The notes under the pieces: model-generated
The model's database searches: none
Told to the model about the DNA's origin: nothing
The model's input: the letters and a program-made list of their open reading frames with translations, nothing else
Position numbers and translations under genes: made by a program
Part shown: positions 35,095 through 43,880 of the stretch, in pieces
Layout of the letters: every line of letters starts with the position of its first letter
Numbering within the stretch: position 1 is the stretch's first letter
Source of the DNA: Sphingobacterium siyangense
GTDB taxonomy: Bacteria > Bacteroidota > Bacteroidia > Sphingobacteriales > Sphingobacteriaceae
Length of the DNA: 58,525 nt
Direction of reading: 5' to 3'
NCBI RefSeq assembly: GCF_007830445.1
Contig: NZ_VLKR01000035.1
Location: 1-58,525, forward strand

Positions 35095-35514
35095 TCAATT
35101 TTTTGTCAAAACATAATATTTGGAAATATCGCCCGTTATGTCATTTCCATAGAGATCCAGTTGACTGAGTATCCGATTTCCTAATTTGAACTTATAATCG
35201 ACGCCGTCCAATGTAATGATGTTGCCATCCAATTTCCATTTCCCTTCACGCATAAACACATCATCACTTTTATTAAGGTATTTAGATGAATATTGGTAGG
35301 TGTTGTCTGCGTGCAATGAAATAAGCGTTTCTATACCATCACAATCCGCACAAGGCATGACACCTCTATATTCACCAATCACTACTTCCGCCTTATCCCT
35401 ACCTTTTAGGTCTTGTAAATTATCTTTATAGACCGCAACACTTTGTTTGGGATTATCACATCCCACCATTCCAATTGTCAATAACAAACCCACAATCCAA
35501 ATATACCTTTTCAT
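35095..35514 (-). CDS. NlpE-type lipoprotein (N-terminal domain only)
   Basis: The 139-residue product has a lipoprotein signal with lipobox MVGC (Cys19). The following domain matches NlpE_N: EYRGVMPCADCDGIETLISLHADNTYQY with its CxxC pair (about 53-56), then a small beta barrel. In enteric bacteria NlpE senses envelope stress and copper and has a second domain; here only the first is present, as is common in Bacteroidota. The Cys pair may sense metal or redox state. It has no clear operon partner; the TPR gene lies 84 bp upstream on the same strand. Confidence 0.85.
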   Translation of the reverse strand: MKRYIWIVGLLLTIGMVGCDNPKQSVAVYKDNLQDLKGRDKAEVVIGEYRGVMPCADCDGIETLISLHADNTYQYSSKYLNKSDDVFMREGKWKLDGNIITLDGVDYKFKLGNRILSQLDLYGNDITGDISKYYVLTKN

Positions 35515-35598
35515 CTCATTCCAAATTCAAAAAAATCAGCATCTAACAGTTACACCAATAAATTCATAACAAATTAAATACCAAAAATTTAGAAAAGA

Positions 35599-35931
35599 TT
35601 AAAAATCTTCTTCATCATCGTCTGTCAAGAATGACAATGCACCTTGTAACTCGCCCAAAGCATGGAAATTACGCGTCTTGCGCGCGATCTCAATCCCGGA
35701 TCTATAGGTATTAATCGCGGACTCCTGTCTATTCAATTTTTCGTACAATTTACCCAAATGATAATACGTTCCTACATAATCTGGATTTGTATGTACTAAA
35801 TTCTCAAATCTTCCCATGGCCTCTTGTTCATCTTCCTGCTTGAGATATTCAGCTGCAATCGCATATTTTAAAAATGGATCTTCAGGGCTCTCTTTCAAAA
35901 ATTCATTCAGTTGATCCAATCGTGTCGACAT
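35599..35931 (-). CDS. Small TPR-repeat protein
   Basis: The 110-residue product contains about two to three tetratricopeptide repeats: EDPFLKYAIAAEYLKQEDEQEAMGRFENLV (about 17-46) and VGTYYHLGKLYEKLNRQESAINTYRSGIEIA (about 53-83), then an acidic tail DDDEEDF. No signal peptide, so cytoplasmic; a scaffold role is likely. It has its own well-formed promoter at 35945-35975. Confidence 0.85.
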   Translation of the reverse strand: MSTRLDQLNEFLKESPEDPFLKYAIAAEYLKQEDEQEAMGRFENLVHTNPDYVGTYYHLGKLYEKLNRQESAINTYRSGIEIARKTRNFHALGELQGALSFLTDDDEEDF

Positions 35932-35944
35932 ATCTTTTTTATTT

Positions 35945-35975
35945 CAAACTTAGACAAATTGCATATTATATGCAA
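35945..35975 (-). promoter_or_regulatory. Promoter of the TPR gene
   Basis: On minus, TTG (35975-35973), 20 bp, TAAGTTTG (35952-35945); start codon at 35931. Confidence 0.7.
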
Positions 35976-36307
35976 TTTAATTGTATATCCACTAAAACAA
36001 TTCCCCGTCTCTCCATATCACACGAAAGGTTTTTATAAACAGGAACCCCGAATGAGCTGTGATGCTTTATGAAATTACTATGCTAGCATATAAAATGACA
36101 ATTTACTGACGCAATAAATCTATTGTCAAGAACCGGCTATTTAAAATAAAAAATTACAAAAAAGACAATAAAACACCTCAATATTATATCACATCAAAAA
36201 AAATAAAAGAAAAAAACTAGTAAAATTACAAATTCATCAAAATCTCAAGAAAACTTTTTAACAGCATTTAAAACGCCTTAGCACTTTTTAATTGAAAGAA
36301 AATATGG
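35976..36307. other. 330-bp AT-rich region between divergent TPR and etfBA genes
   Basis: Beyond the two promoters at its borders, I see only A-runs (36160-36260), which may bend the DNA, and no ORF or RNA. Confidence 0.4.
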
Positions 36308-36315
36308 TAAGTTTG
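36308..36315 (+). promoter_or_regulatory. -7 element of etfBA
   Basis: TAAGTTTG matches the consensus; start codon follows 17 nt later. Upstream at -33 only a T-run (36285-36289) is present. Confidence 0.5.
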
Positions 36316-36332
36316 AGTAAAACCAATCGTAT

Positions 36333-37070
36333 ATGAAAATATTAGTTTGTATAAGTAATGTCCCTGACACTACATCCAAAATCACTTTTACAAATGACAA
36401 CACTGCATTTAATACAGCTAGTGTACAATTCATTATAAACCCTTATGATGAAATTGCTTTATCCAAAGCAGTTGAGTTGGCTGAAGGTGGAAAAGGAACC
36501 GTAACTGTCATCAATGTGGGCGATGCATCTACAGATGCAACCATTCGAAAAGCATTGGCAATTGGCGCAGACAATGCTGTACGGATTAACGCCGTTCCGC
36601 GCGATGCTTGGTTTGTTGCGAATCAGATAGCACAATATGCCAAAGACAATGCATTTGATTTGATCTTAACCGGCCGGGAATCCATCGACTATAACGGTGC
36701 TCAAGTGGGAGCAATCGTAGGAGAACTGCTGCATATCCCTTCTGTTTCCATTGCCAAAAAAGTTGACATTGCGGGCGACGCAGTCACAGTTGAGCGCGAG
36801 ATTGAAGGTGGAAAAGAAGTATTGACAGCAAAGCTGCCAATCGTCATTGGCACTGCAGAAGGTGTTGCCGAGCCAAAAATACCTAATATGCGTGGTATTA
36901 TGAGTGCGCGGACCAAACCATTGGATGTGCTGGAACCTTCCGCAATAGACGTTCTTGAACACATTGTCAGCTATGAGACGCCCGCTCCACGGGGTACAGT
37001 CAAACTTGTTGACGCTGCCGAGGTAGAAAAATTAGTTTCTCTTCTTCACGACGAAGCTAAAGTTATTTAA
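36333..37070 (+). CDS. etfB: Electron transfer flavoprotein beta subunit
   Basis: The 245-residue subunit binds AMP and pairs with the alpha subunit to move electrons from acyl-CoA and other dehydrogenases to ETF-quinone oxidoreductase. Visible marks: N-terminal MKILVCISNVPDTTSKITF, NPYDEIALSKAVELAE (about 34-49), the nucleotide-binding DLILTGRESIDYNGAQVGAIVGELL (about 109-133), and LTAKLPIVIGTAEGVAEPKIPNMRGIM, the recognition-loop region near 165-190. The alpha gene follows 20 bp later. Confidence 0.96.
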   Translation: MKILVCISNVPDTTSKITFTNDNTAFNTASVQFIINPYDEIALSKAVELAEGGKGTVTVINVGDASTDATIRKALAIGADNAVRINAVPRDAWFVANQIAQYAKDNAFDLILTGRESIDYNGAQVGAIVGELLHIPSVSIAKKVDIAGDAVTVEREIEGGKEVLTAKLPIVIGTAEGVAEPKIPNMRGIMSARTKPLDVLEPSAIDVLEHIVSYETPAPRGTVKLVDAAEVEKLVSLLHDEAKVI

Positions 37071-37090
37071 TCTTTAAACGCTAAAACACC

Positions 37091-38065
37091 ATGTCTATAC
37101 TCGTATATGTAGAAAATACCGATGGAAAATTCAAAAAATCTGCTTTTGAAGTTGTTTCTTATGCAAAATCCATCGCCGATAACATACAGACTGATCTTGT
37201 GGCTATTTCAATCGGAAATGTCGCTGAAGACGAACTTGCTGGTTTAGGCAAGTACGGTGCTTCCAAAGTATTAAATGTCAATAATGAACAACTTGCTTCT
37301 TTTGTAAACCAAGCGTATGCAAGCATCATTGCTGAAGCCGTAAAAAGTACCGGTTCAAAAATACTTGTGCTGTCCAACTCATTCTCAGGTAAGGGACTCG
37401 CTCCACGTATTGCAGCCAAATTGGAGGCTGGTCTGGCCGATGGCGCACTCGAATTGCCGACCATTAATGGCGACAAACTGACTGTCAAAAAAACGGCATT
37501 TTCCAATAAGGCTTTCGCTACGCTCGAACTAACCTCGGATATAAAAGTCATCGCACTTAGTCCAAATGCTTATGAAACAAAAGAGACCGGTGGTAGCGCA
37601 AATGTCGAAACTTTTGCCCCGAATATTGACCAAACAGATTTTACAACTATGGTCAAAGAGATTGTTCGTGCAACAGACAAAATATCCCTACCGGAAGCTG
37701 AAATCGTCGTCTCTGCCGGCCGTGGTCTAAAAGGACCTGAAAACTGGGGGATAATTGAAGAACTCGCCGATGTGCTTGGCGCGGCTACAGCCTGTTCAAA
37801 ACCCGTATCCGATGCTGGCTGGCGCCCGCATTCGGAGCACGTAGGCCAGACAGGTATTGTAGTGAGTCCCAATCTCTATATCGCAATCGGTATCTCCGGA
37901 GCAATCCAGCATTTGGCTGGAGTAAGCTCATCCAAAACAATTGTTGTCATCAATAAAGATCCAGAAGCGCCCTTTTTCAAGGTGGCCGACTATGGAATTG
38001 TAGGCGATGCCTTCGACGTCGTTCCGAAATTAACGCAGGCATTGAAGGCTTACAAAGGTATTTAA
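37091..38065 (+). CDS. etfA: Electron transfer flavoprotein alpha subunit
   Basis: The 324-residue subunit carries the FAD. The N-terminal half is an ETF-type Rossmann domain; the C-terminal FAD domain (about 200-320) has the full signature VVSAGRGLKGPENWGIIEEL, GAATACSKPVSDAGWRPHSEHVGQTG, and IAIGISGAIQHLAGVSSSKTIVVINKDPEAPFFKVADYGIVGD. Order beta then alpha is the usual one. A terminator follows at 38085-38118, so etfBA is a two-gene operon. Confidence 0.97.
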   Translation: MSILVYVENTDGKFKKSAFEVVSYAKSIADNIQTDLVAISIGNVAEDELAGLGKYGASKVLNVNNEQLASFVNQAYASIIAEAVKSTGSKILVLSNSFSGKGLAPRIAAKLEAGLADGALELPTINGDKLTVKKTAFSNKAFATLELTSDIKVIALSPNAYETKETGGSANVETFAPNIDQTDFTTMVKEIVRATDKISLPEAEIVVSAGRGLKGPENWGIIEELADVLGAATACSKPVSDAGWRPHSEHVGQTGIVVSPNLYIAIGISGAIQHLAGVSSSKTIVVINKDPEAPFFKVADYGIVGDAFDVVPKLTQALKAYKGI

Positions 38066-38084
38066 AGCTTTCATCCAATATATT

Positions 38085-38118
38085 CTCCCCATTTATCCAA
38101 AATGAATGGGGAGTTTTT
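38085..38118 (+). terminator. Intrinsic terminator of etfBA
   Basis: CTCCCCATT (38085-38093) and AATGGGGAG (38105-38113) form a 9-bp stem with an 11-nt loop, followed by TTTTT. Confidence 0.9.
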
Positions 38119-38129
38119 AGTTGTTATAA

Positions 38130-38160
38130 TTGCATATAAAAGCAAATTTATCTAAGTTTG
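38130..38160 (+). promoter_or_regulatory. Promoter of the DUF151 gene
   Basis: TTG (38130-38132), exactly 20 bp, TAAGTTTG (38153-38160). It rules out the upstream in-frame ATG at 38130 as the start of the protein. Confidence 0.75.
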
Positions 38161-38180
38161 TAGACCGCTTTGGAATTAAA

Positions 38181-38807
38181 ATGAAGAAAATCAGATTAGA
38201 TATCGTTGGTTTATCCTATAGTCAAACGCAATCTGGGGCTTATGCTCTTGTATTGGGAGAAGTGGAGGGCAACAGAAGATTGCCCATCATTATCGGCAGC
38301 CATGAGGCTCAAGCTATTGCTATTCGGATAGAGAAAATGATTCCTAGTCGTCCGCTGACACACGACCTATTTCAATCTTTTGCAGATTCTTTTGGTATTA
38401 AACTCATTGAAGTACTGATCTATAATTTGATTGAAGGGATATTTTATGCTAAAATTATCTGTTCCGACGGCAACAAGATTGTCGAGATTGATGCCCGCAC
38501 ATCCGATGCCGTTGCACTGGCTGTACGGTTTGAAGCTCCGATCTATGCCTACGAATTTATTATGTCCTCTGCTGGAATTATCATTGAGGGACATGAGTTT
38601 GCATTTTTGGAAAACCTAGACAAATCCAACAAAGTTCAGGATCCAAGTGTTGTTGAGATCGAAGAAAAAACACCTTCAAAATCCCCACAAAATCCTTTCT
38701 CCACGTTGACAGATGAGCAACTGGAGCAAGCACTTAATCAGGCATTGACCGAAGAAAACTACGAGCAGGCTGCATTGATTAGGGATGAGATTTCCAAAAG
38801 AAAATAA
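38181..38807 (+). CDS. Bifunctional nuclease family protein (DUF151) with C-terminal UVR motif
   Basis: From ATG 38181 the product has 208 residues. Residues about 1-130 form the DUF151/BFN domain: VLGEVEGNRRLPIIIGSHEAQAIAIRIE, RPLTHDLFQSF, and IDARTSDAVALAVRFEAPIYA. Residues about 170-205 are a UvrB/UvrC-type UVR motif (LEQALNQALTEENYEQAALIRDEISKR). DUF151 proteins are reported to have DNase/RNase activity in some species; the UVR helix pair is a protein-contact element. This two-domain form is common in Bacteroidota. It lies 45 bp before the nucleoside permease gene. Confidence 0.9.
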   Translation: MKKIRLDIVGLSYSQTQSGAYALVLGEVEGNRRLPIIIGSHEAQAIAIRIEKMIPSRPLTHDLFQSFADSFGIKLIEVLIYNLIEGIFYAKIICSDGNKIVEIDARTSDAVALAVRFEAPIYAYEFIMSSAGIIIEGHEFAFLENLDKSNKVQDPSVVEIEEKTPSKSPQNPFSTLTDEQLEQALNQALTEENYEQAALIRDEISKRK

Positions 38808-38852
38808 CTCCTTTCATTAAAGCGAAACAAAAATTTTAAATAACATCGATTT

Positions 38853-40223
38853 ATGTCTATTAAATTAAGATTGACCATTATGAGCTTCTTTCAGTTTTTT
38901 GTCTGGGGAGCATGGTTGATTACAATAGCAAACTATTGGTTTGGCACAAAACAATGGGATGGTACACAATTTGGAGCTATTTTTGCAACCATGGGGATCG
39001 CTTCTTTATTTATGCCTACCTTGATGGGAATTATCGCCGATCGTTGGATAAATGCCGAAAGATTATATTTTATTCTTCACTTATGTTATGCGGGTGTTTT
39101 ATTCTATTTACCGCAGGTAAATGATCCAAACACTTTTTTTTATGCAATGCTAGCGGCGATGTGTTTTTATATGCCCACTTTGGCCCTATCCAACTCCATT
39201 GCATATACGGCATTGAATGAAAATAACTACGATTTGGTCAAGGCATTCCCCCCTATCCGGGTATTCGGAACGATAGGCTTTATCGTCGCCATGTGGATCA
39301 CCAATTTAACCGGCAACAAGGCTACAGCTTATCAATTTTATATCGCCGGAACCGCAGCGCTGGCTTTAAGTCTCTATGCTTTTACGCTACCTAAATGTCC
39401 ACCAAAAAAGTTACAACAGGAAGATGCCTCCTGGACACAACTATTAGGCTTAGAGGCATTTAAACTTTTCGGAAATTATAAAATGGCTTTATTTTTTATT
39501 TTTTCCATGTTCTTGGGGGCCGCACTCCAACTGACCAATGCCTACGGTGATGTATTTTTGGATGAATTTAAATTCTATCCTAAATTTGCAGAATCTTTCG
39601 TTGTGAAATATTCGACCATCATTATGTCGATTTCCCAGATATCCGAGACACTATTTATTTTGGCTATTCCATTTTTTCTCAAAAGATTCGGTATAAAAAA
39701 GGTCATGCTGATTTCTATGTTAGCCTGGGTATTACGTTTTGGATTATTCTCATTTGGTGACCCTGCAGGCGGACTTTGGATGATTGTATTATCCTGTATC
39801 GTCTATGGTATGGCATTTGACTTCTTTAATATCTCGGGTTCTTTATTTGTTGAAACCTCCACAACATCACGCATACGCAGCTCGGCACAAGGCTTATTTA
39901 TGATGATGACAAACGGTTTCGGTGCCGTTGTAGGCAGTTTTGCATCGGGTTGGATCATTGACCATTACTTTACCAAAAGTTTTCAAAACAGCAAGGATCT
40001 CGCACAATACCTGGATACAACAATCGATAATACCCATTTTCTACATTTCCTGCAGGAAAAGAGTATTTCCATATTACCTGACGGCATGTTAAGCGGTAAC
40101 CTCATGCTAAAAGACTGGCATGACATCTGGCTTGCATTTGCCATCTACACCTTGGTTATAGCAATCTTCTTTGCTGTATTCTTTAGACATAAACACGAGC
40201 GTGAACCGCTAAACTCAAAATAA
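38853..40223 (+). CDS. Nucleoside permease (NupG/XapB family, MFS)
   Basis: The 456-residue product has about 12 membrane helices. The N-terminus LRLTIMSFFQFFVWGAWLIT is the family signature, followed by GIIADRWINAERLYFILHL (loop 2-3) and LSNSIAYTALNENNYDLVKAFPPIRVFGTIGFIVA. The C-terminal half contains SLFVETSTTSRIRSSAQGLFMMMTNGFG. These proteins import nucleosides with protons. The gene may be co-transcribed with the DUF151 gene; a terminator follows directly. Confidence 0.9.
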   Translation: MSIKLRLTIMSFFQFFVWGAWLITIANYWFGTKQWDGTQFGAIFATMGIASLFMPTLMGIIADRWINAERLYFILHLCYAGVLFYLPQVNDPNTFFYAMLAAMCFYMPTLALSNSIAYTALNENNYDLVKAFPPIRVFGTIGFIVAMWITNLTGNKATAYQFYIAGTAALALSLYAFTLPKCPPKKLQQEDASWTQLLGLEAFKLFGNYKMALFFIFSMFLGAALQLTNAYGDVFLDEFKFYPKFAESFVVKYSTIIMSISQISETLFILAIPFFLKRFGIKKVMLISMLAWVLRFGLFSFGDPAGGLWMIVLSCIVYGMAFDFFNISGSLFVETSTTSRIRSSAQGLFMMMTNGFGAVVGSFASGWIIDHYFTKSFQNSKDLAQYLDTTIDNTHFLHFLQEKSISILPDGMLSGNLMLKDWHDIWLAFAIYTLVIAIFFAVFFRHKHEREPLNSK

Positions 40224-40226
40224 CCG

Positions 40227-40249
40227 AAAGCCGCTAATTGCGGCTTTTT
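40227..40249 (+). terminator. Intrinsic terminator of the permease gene
   Basis: AAAGCCGC-TAATT-GCGGCTTT with five T. It ends 1 nt before the -7 element of the next gene. Confidence 0.9.
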
Positions 40250-40250
40250 G

Positions 40251-40258
40251 TATATTTG
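40251..40258 (+). promoter_or_regulatory. -7 element of the MscS-type gene
   Basis: TATATTTG, 4 nt before ATG 40263; its -33 region would lie inside the terminator hairpin of the previous gene. Confidence 0.5.
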
Positions 40259-40262
40259 TAAC

Positions 40263-41588
40263 ATGCAAAGCACAGCAACGGAATTATTCAAAGATTCCCA
40301 ATCCTACATCTACAACTGGACATTTCAATGGATTAAACAACTTGGTCTTGATAATCAGGGGAGCCACTTTGTGAACTCGATCCTTTTACTCTTACTGGTT
40401 GTCTTGTTTTTGATCATCATTGACTATTTCACCAAAAGAACATTACTCCTGTTAACAATCAAAGCCATCAGACGTAGTACAAACCGCTTTGATGATCTGT
40501 TGATCCGTAATAAAACACTGAAACTTGTTGCTCATTTTGTTCCGATATTAGTGGCACAATATATCATGCCCATTATCTTCATGGGTTTTCCAACCTGGAA
40601 AGAAAACAGCAATAAAATACTTGACATAGCCACGACTGTCGTCAGTTTATTGATTATTCATTCGCTCCTGAAAAGTTTGCGGGATATGCTGCGCATGAAG
40701 AAATCTTTTGCAGACAAACCTCTGGAGAGTTATTTACAGGTCTGTCAGATTATCTTATTATTTATCGGCGGAACGATCTGCTTTTCAATATTGACAGGAA
40801 AATCTCCCTGGTCTTTCTTATTATCCTTGGGTGCCGCATCCGCAATTCTGATGTTGGTATTCAAAGACACTATACTAGGATTTGTTGCCAGTATACAAGT
40901 TTCGGCCAATGACTCCATCCGTGTCGGAGATTGGATAGAAATGCCTAAATATGGCGCCGATGGAACTGTCAAAGAGATTAACCTCAATAATGTGAAAGTA
41001 CAGAACTTTGATAAGACCATTACGACGATACCGACGCATACGCTATTGTCGGATTCTTTCAAAAATTACAGGGGCATGCAGCAATCGGGCGGGCGGCGCT
41101 TAAAGCGGGCCATAAACATCAAAATTTCCACGATCCGTTTTTTGGAAAATGAAGAAATTGAAAGGCTCAAAAATATACAGATTCTGCGGCCTTATATCGA
41201 GGAGCGTGCCAAGACAATTGACCAATTCAACACGGAACAGCAGATAGATCAATCAAGTCCCATAAACGGCCGCAAAATGACCAATTTAGGGATGTTCAGA
41301 GCTTATACACTCACCTATCTACGTCAAAATCCCAATATTCACAAGACCATGCCCTTGATGGTGCGTCAGCTTGCTTCAACCGAACACGGTGTTCCAGTCG
41401 AACTTTATTTCTTTGTAAACGATATCCGCTGGGAATATTACGAAGGAATTGTTTCGGATGTATTCGACCACCTATTTGCCGCCACAAAATACTTCGACCT
41501 GGAGATCTTTGAAAATCCGGCATCGGATGATTTTCGGCGTGCTATCCGGCATAAAAGCCTTCATGACTTCGCAGACCAACAGCGGTAA
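40263..41588 (+). CDS. MscS-family mechanosensitive ion channel
   Basis: The 441-residue product has membrane helices at about 40-60, 95-115 and 125-145, then a pore-type helix region (LLSLGAASAILMLVFKDTILGFVASIQV, about 188-215) and the MscS beta domain (SIRVGDWIEMPKYGADGTVKEINLNNVKVQNFDKTITTIPTHTLLS, about 219-264). The C-terminal cytoplasmic part has the family form of larger YbdG-like channels (RRLKRAINIKISTIRFL...). It would relieve osmotic pressure. Start at ATG 40263; an upstream TTG at 40248 overlaps the promoter. Confidence 0.93.
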   Translation: MQSTATELFKDSQSYIYNWTFQWIKQLGLDNQGSHFVNSILLLLLVVLFLIIIDYFTKRTLLLLTIKAIRRSTNRFDDLLIRNKTLKLVAHFVPILVAQYIMPIIFMGFPTWKENSNKILDIATTVVSLLIIHSLLKSLRDMLRMKKSFADKPLESYLQVCQIILLFIGGTICFSILTGKSPWSFLLSLGAASAILMLVFKDTILGFVASIQVSANDSIRVGDWIEMPKYGADGTVKEINLNNVKVQNFDKTITTIPTHTLLSDSFKNYRGMQQSGGRRLKRAINIKISTIRFLENEEIERLKNIQILRPYIEERAKTIDQFNTEQQIDQSSPINGRKMTNLGMFRAYTLTYLRQNPNIHKTMPLMVRQLASTEHGVPVELYFFVNDIRWEYYEGIVSDVFDHLFAATKYFDLEIFENPASDDFRRAIRHKSLHDFADQQR

Positions 41589-41975
41589 AACCGAACTGAA
41601 AGTTCTTTCCCGCCAACAACATCAGTCACTTTCAGAAAAAAAAGCAGCTACCGCACTAACATTCATATACCAGGTTAACAGCTTAACAAAGTTTGTAGCT
41701 GCAAACCGGATAAAGTGTAAAAATGGATCGTAGTAGAAGGACTTAAATTTTGGCAGCATAATTTAAAGTCAAAGGTCTAAAAACAGTGAAAGGTAATCTG
41801 GGGAGATTACCTTCACTTTAAAAACAAACTAAATTTTCAGACGTGTTTCACAACAGATCTACACATTAACCCTAACTCTTTATGAATCAAAAATTACTCT
41901 ACACAAATATAGGATCGTTATGTTAAGTGCATCTTAAGCTATCTTTAAACTTAAAACAACTCTACAAATGGTTAT
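41589..41975. other. 387-bp intergenic region between converging mscS-type and phosphoesterase genes
   Basis: It contains the inverted repeat at 41786-41816 and otherwise nothing recognisable. Confidence 0.4.
41786..41816. terminator. Hairpin between converging genes
   Basis: GTGAAAGGTAATCT (41786-41799) pairs with AGATTACCTTCAC (41804-41816) with one bulged A and a GGGG loop. On minus it is followed after CTG by TTTTT, so it probably ends the phosphoesterase transcript; on plus the T-run is weak. Confidence 0.6.
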
Positions 41976-43535
41976 TTATCTCACCTCAATAGTCTTTGTT
42001 GCCAGGTGTACTCTATTGAAAAGATCAATCGCCTGAACCTCAATCTGATATTTACCAGCTTTAAGTTTGGGCAAATTAGCTGTCCACAGATGACTGGATT
42101 TTTCGGGGTTCGAAGGTCTACGCGTATTCTTTAATTCAGTTGCTGTATCGTATTTAGCAAGAGAATTTAGGAATGCCGGATCGTTTTCATTGACAAAATC
42201 CATTTCCTTCCATTCGCCCTGATTGATTCTATACGTTACCTTGTCACCTTCCTTTCCAATGAAAAAATTAGCGTATATCGGATATCTCTTTGTGTATTTT
42301 TCTGGAACGACCGATGCGCCATATAAATCGATCTGATACGTTGCTGGCTTACCGACAACCTTATAATCAAAACTGTATTGGTTGCCCTCGATTTTTAAGA
42401 TGGCATACCCTTTTGGTGTACCGTCCCGCATTGTAGAAACAGGAATTCCCTTTTCATTCAACTCGCCTGAATACCAGTCGCCAGAGGTCGTACCCACATT
42501 ATACTCGTGATGTGGCTTTTCTTGTTTCCATCCTTCGTTTTGCCCATAAAAATATTGCCGCTGAAAGTGTGTATGCGCGGATAAAGACAAGGTATGCTTA
42601 AATGGAGCCAAAATATCGAACAGACGTTGTCTATCTTCGTTACGAAAGACATCCGAGTTTTGATGGTATAAAGGAATATGAAATGCCAACACAATCAATT
42701 TATCTTTAGCAACGTTTTTTAAGTCATTTTCCACAAAATCAAGCTGATCTTTACGGAATCCGCCTAAATAACCTTTACCTGTCCGTGGATTCGGATAAAT
42801 GATATTATCAAGAATGATAAAATGCGTATTTCCATAGTTGAACGCATAATTATTGGGGCCAAACGTCCGCTCGAACGATTCATCGGAGAGGCTATCCACT
42901 TTAGCATCATAGTTCATATCGTGGTTTCCCATGACATTATACCATGGCAAGCCCATCGTGGAAATCACCGATTTATATTTTGGCTGAAGTGAAAGATCGT
43001 CTCCCACCAAGTCGCCTAAGCTTATTCCGAATTTTGCAATTGTCTTATCGGAAATTTCATTGATCACACCATTTTTGAAATAGGCCAGTTCTTCCTCCGT
43101 GTAAGCCTGTGGATCACCAAAAACAAAAGCTGAAAAATTAGGATCCTCATCTTGTTGATACATTGCAAAATTTACAGCAGCAGGGATTTTTCCTGTAGCA
43201 GCAACAGCAGGGTATTTTGAAACTGGACTACCGTTTACTTTATGGATATAATAGAATTTTGGGTGGTTATTTTCATCCAAGGGCAAAGCATAGCCTGTTG
43301 GTTTAACCACAAAAATGATGTTGTCATTTCCAACGGGCAATTGGTAATTACCATCTTTATCAGTCGTTGTCACTTCACGCCCGTTACTAACAGAAACAGA
43401 CGCAATGCCTTGTTCGTTTTTATCTAATTTTCCGTTCTTGTTTGCGTCCAGATAAACTTTTCCTTTTGCAAAATCTTGCGCCTGCACAGCGTTTACGCAT
43501 GCCCAGGAAATTGCTAGTGCCAAAAATGCTTTCAT
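41976..43535 (-). CDS. Secreted calcineurin-like metallophosphoesterase with N- and C-terminal accessory domains
   Basis: The 519-residue product has a signal peptide (about 1-19), an Ig-like N-terminal domain (about 24-115, GKVYLDANKNGKLDKNEQGIASVSVSNG), a metallophosphatase core (about 135-360) and a C-terminal beta domain (about 370-515). Metal ligands are visible in VFGDPQAYT, GDLVGDD, VMGNHDMNYD, LAFHIPLYH and LSAHTHFQRQ. The three-part plan is that of periplasmic Bacteroidota phosphoesterases of unknown substrate. The gene stands alone; a 4+1 array of 11-bp repeats lies 136-221 bp upstream of its start. Confidence 0.92.
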   Translation of the reverse strand: MKAFLALAISWACVNAVQAQDFAKGKVYLDANKNGKLDKNEQGIASVSVSNGREVTTTDKDGNYQLPVGNDNIIFVVKPTGYALPLDENNHPKFYYIHKVNGSPVSKYPAVAATGKIPAAVNFAMYQQDEDPNFSAFVFGDPQAYTEEELAYFKNGVINEISDKTIAKFGISLGDLVGDDLSLQPKYKSVISTMGLPWYNVMGNHDMNYDAKVDSLSDESFERTFGPNNYAFNYGNTHFIILDNIIYPNPRTGKGYLGGFRKDQLDFVENDLKNVAKDKLIVLAFHIPLYHQNSDVFRNEDRQRLFDILAPFKHTLSLSAHTHFQRQYFYGQNEGWKQEKPHHEYNVGTTSGDWYSGELNEKGIPVSTMRDGTPKGYAILKIEGNQYSFDYKVVGKPATYQIDLYGASVVPEKYTKRYPIYANFFIGKEGDKVTYRINQGEWKEMDFVNENDPAFLNSLAKYDTATELKNTRRPSNPEKSSHLWTANLPKLKAGKYQIEVQAIDLFNRVHLATKTIEVR

Positions 43536-43670
43536 ATGAAATTTTGTTTTGGCGCTAAGGTATTCGATTCAGGTTAACAGAGTATAAAGAGAATATAAAG
43601 AATTTATCAAAAAAACAAAGGAAGCCATTTAACACTCTTGTATTAATTAATCCATATTTGGCAGTATCGT

Positions 43671-43756
43671 TATAGGGACTTTATCCGTGTTTTATACGTA
43701 TTCATCCGAATGAGGTCCCTATCAGGTCCCTATTAAGTCCCTATAAAATCCCCATT
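43671..43756. repeat. 11-bp tandem repeat (four direct units) with one inverted unit, upstream of the phosphoesterase gene
   Basis: Units AGGTCCCTATC, AGGTCCCTATT, AAGTCCCTATA and AAATCCCCATT run without gap at 43713-43756. The inverted unit TATAGGGACTT at 43671-43681 is exactly complementary to unit 3. It lies in the 345-bp gap 43536-43880, which otherwise has no visible ORF. The period equals that of the array at 17671-17750 although the unit sequence differs. Confidence 0.9.
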
Positions 43757-43822
43757 AACATATATGTTGTTGGCCGGTTAAATCCTTCTTCCATCCTTTG
43801 TTTTCAGACGGATATTCGGCAC

Positions 43823-43855
43823 AAAAAAAGAGAAACCAATGACTTGATTTCTCTC
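43823..43855 (-). terminator. Intrinsic terminator of the 43881-44384 gene
   Basis: On minus, AGAGAAATC... pairs with ...GGTTTCTCT, followed by seven T (plus A-run 43823-43829). Loop about 7 nt. Confidence 0.75.
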
Positions 43856-43880
43856 TTTACCCTTAGGGCCTATTTCTTAA

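Noticed and set aside
38130..38180. Upstream start of the DUF151 protein at 38130
   Set aside because: This ATG lies on the -33 element of a well-formed promoter; the family start is at 38181.
41449..41733. ORF overlapping the end of the MscS-type gene
   Set aside because: It is out of frame with a clear gene for most of its length and its free end looks random.
43671..43756. Plasmid-type iterons
   Set aside because: No replication gene lies nearby and the surroundings are chromosomal housekeeping genes.
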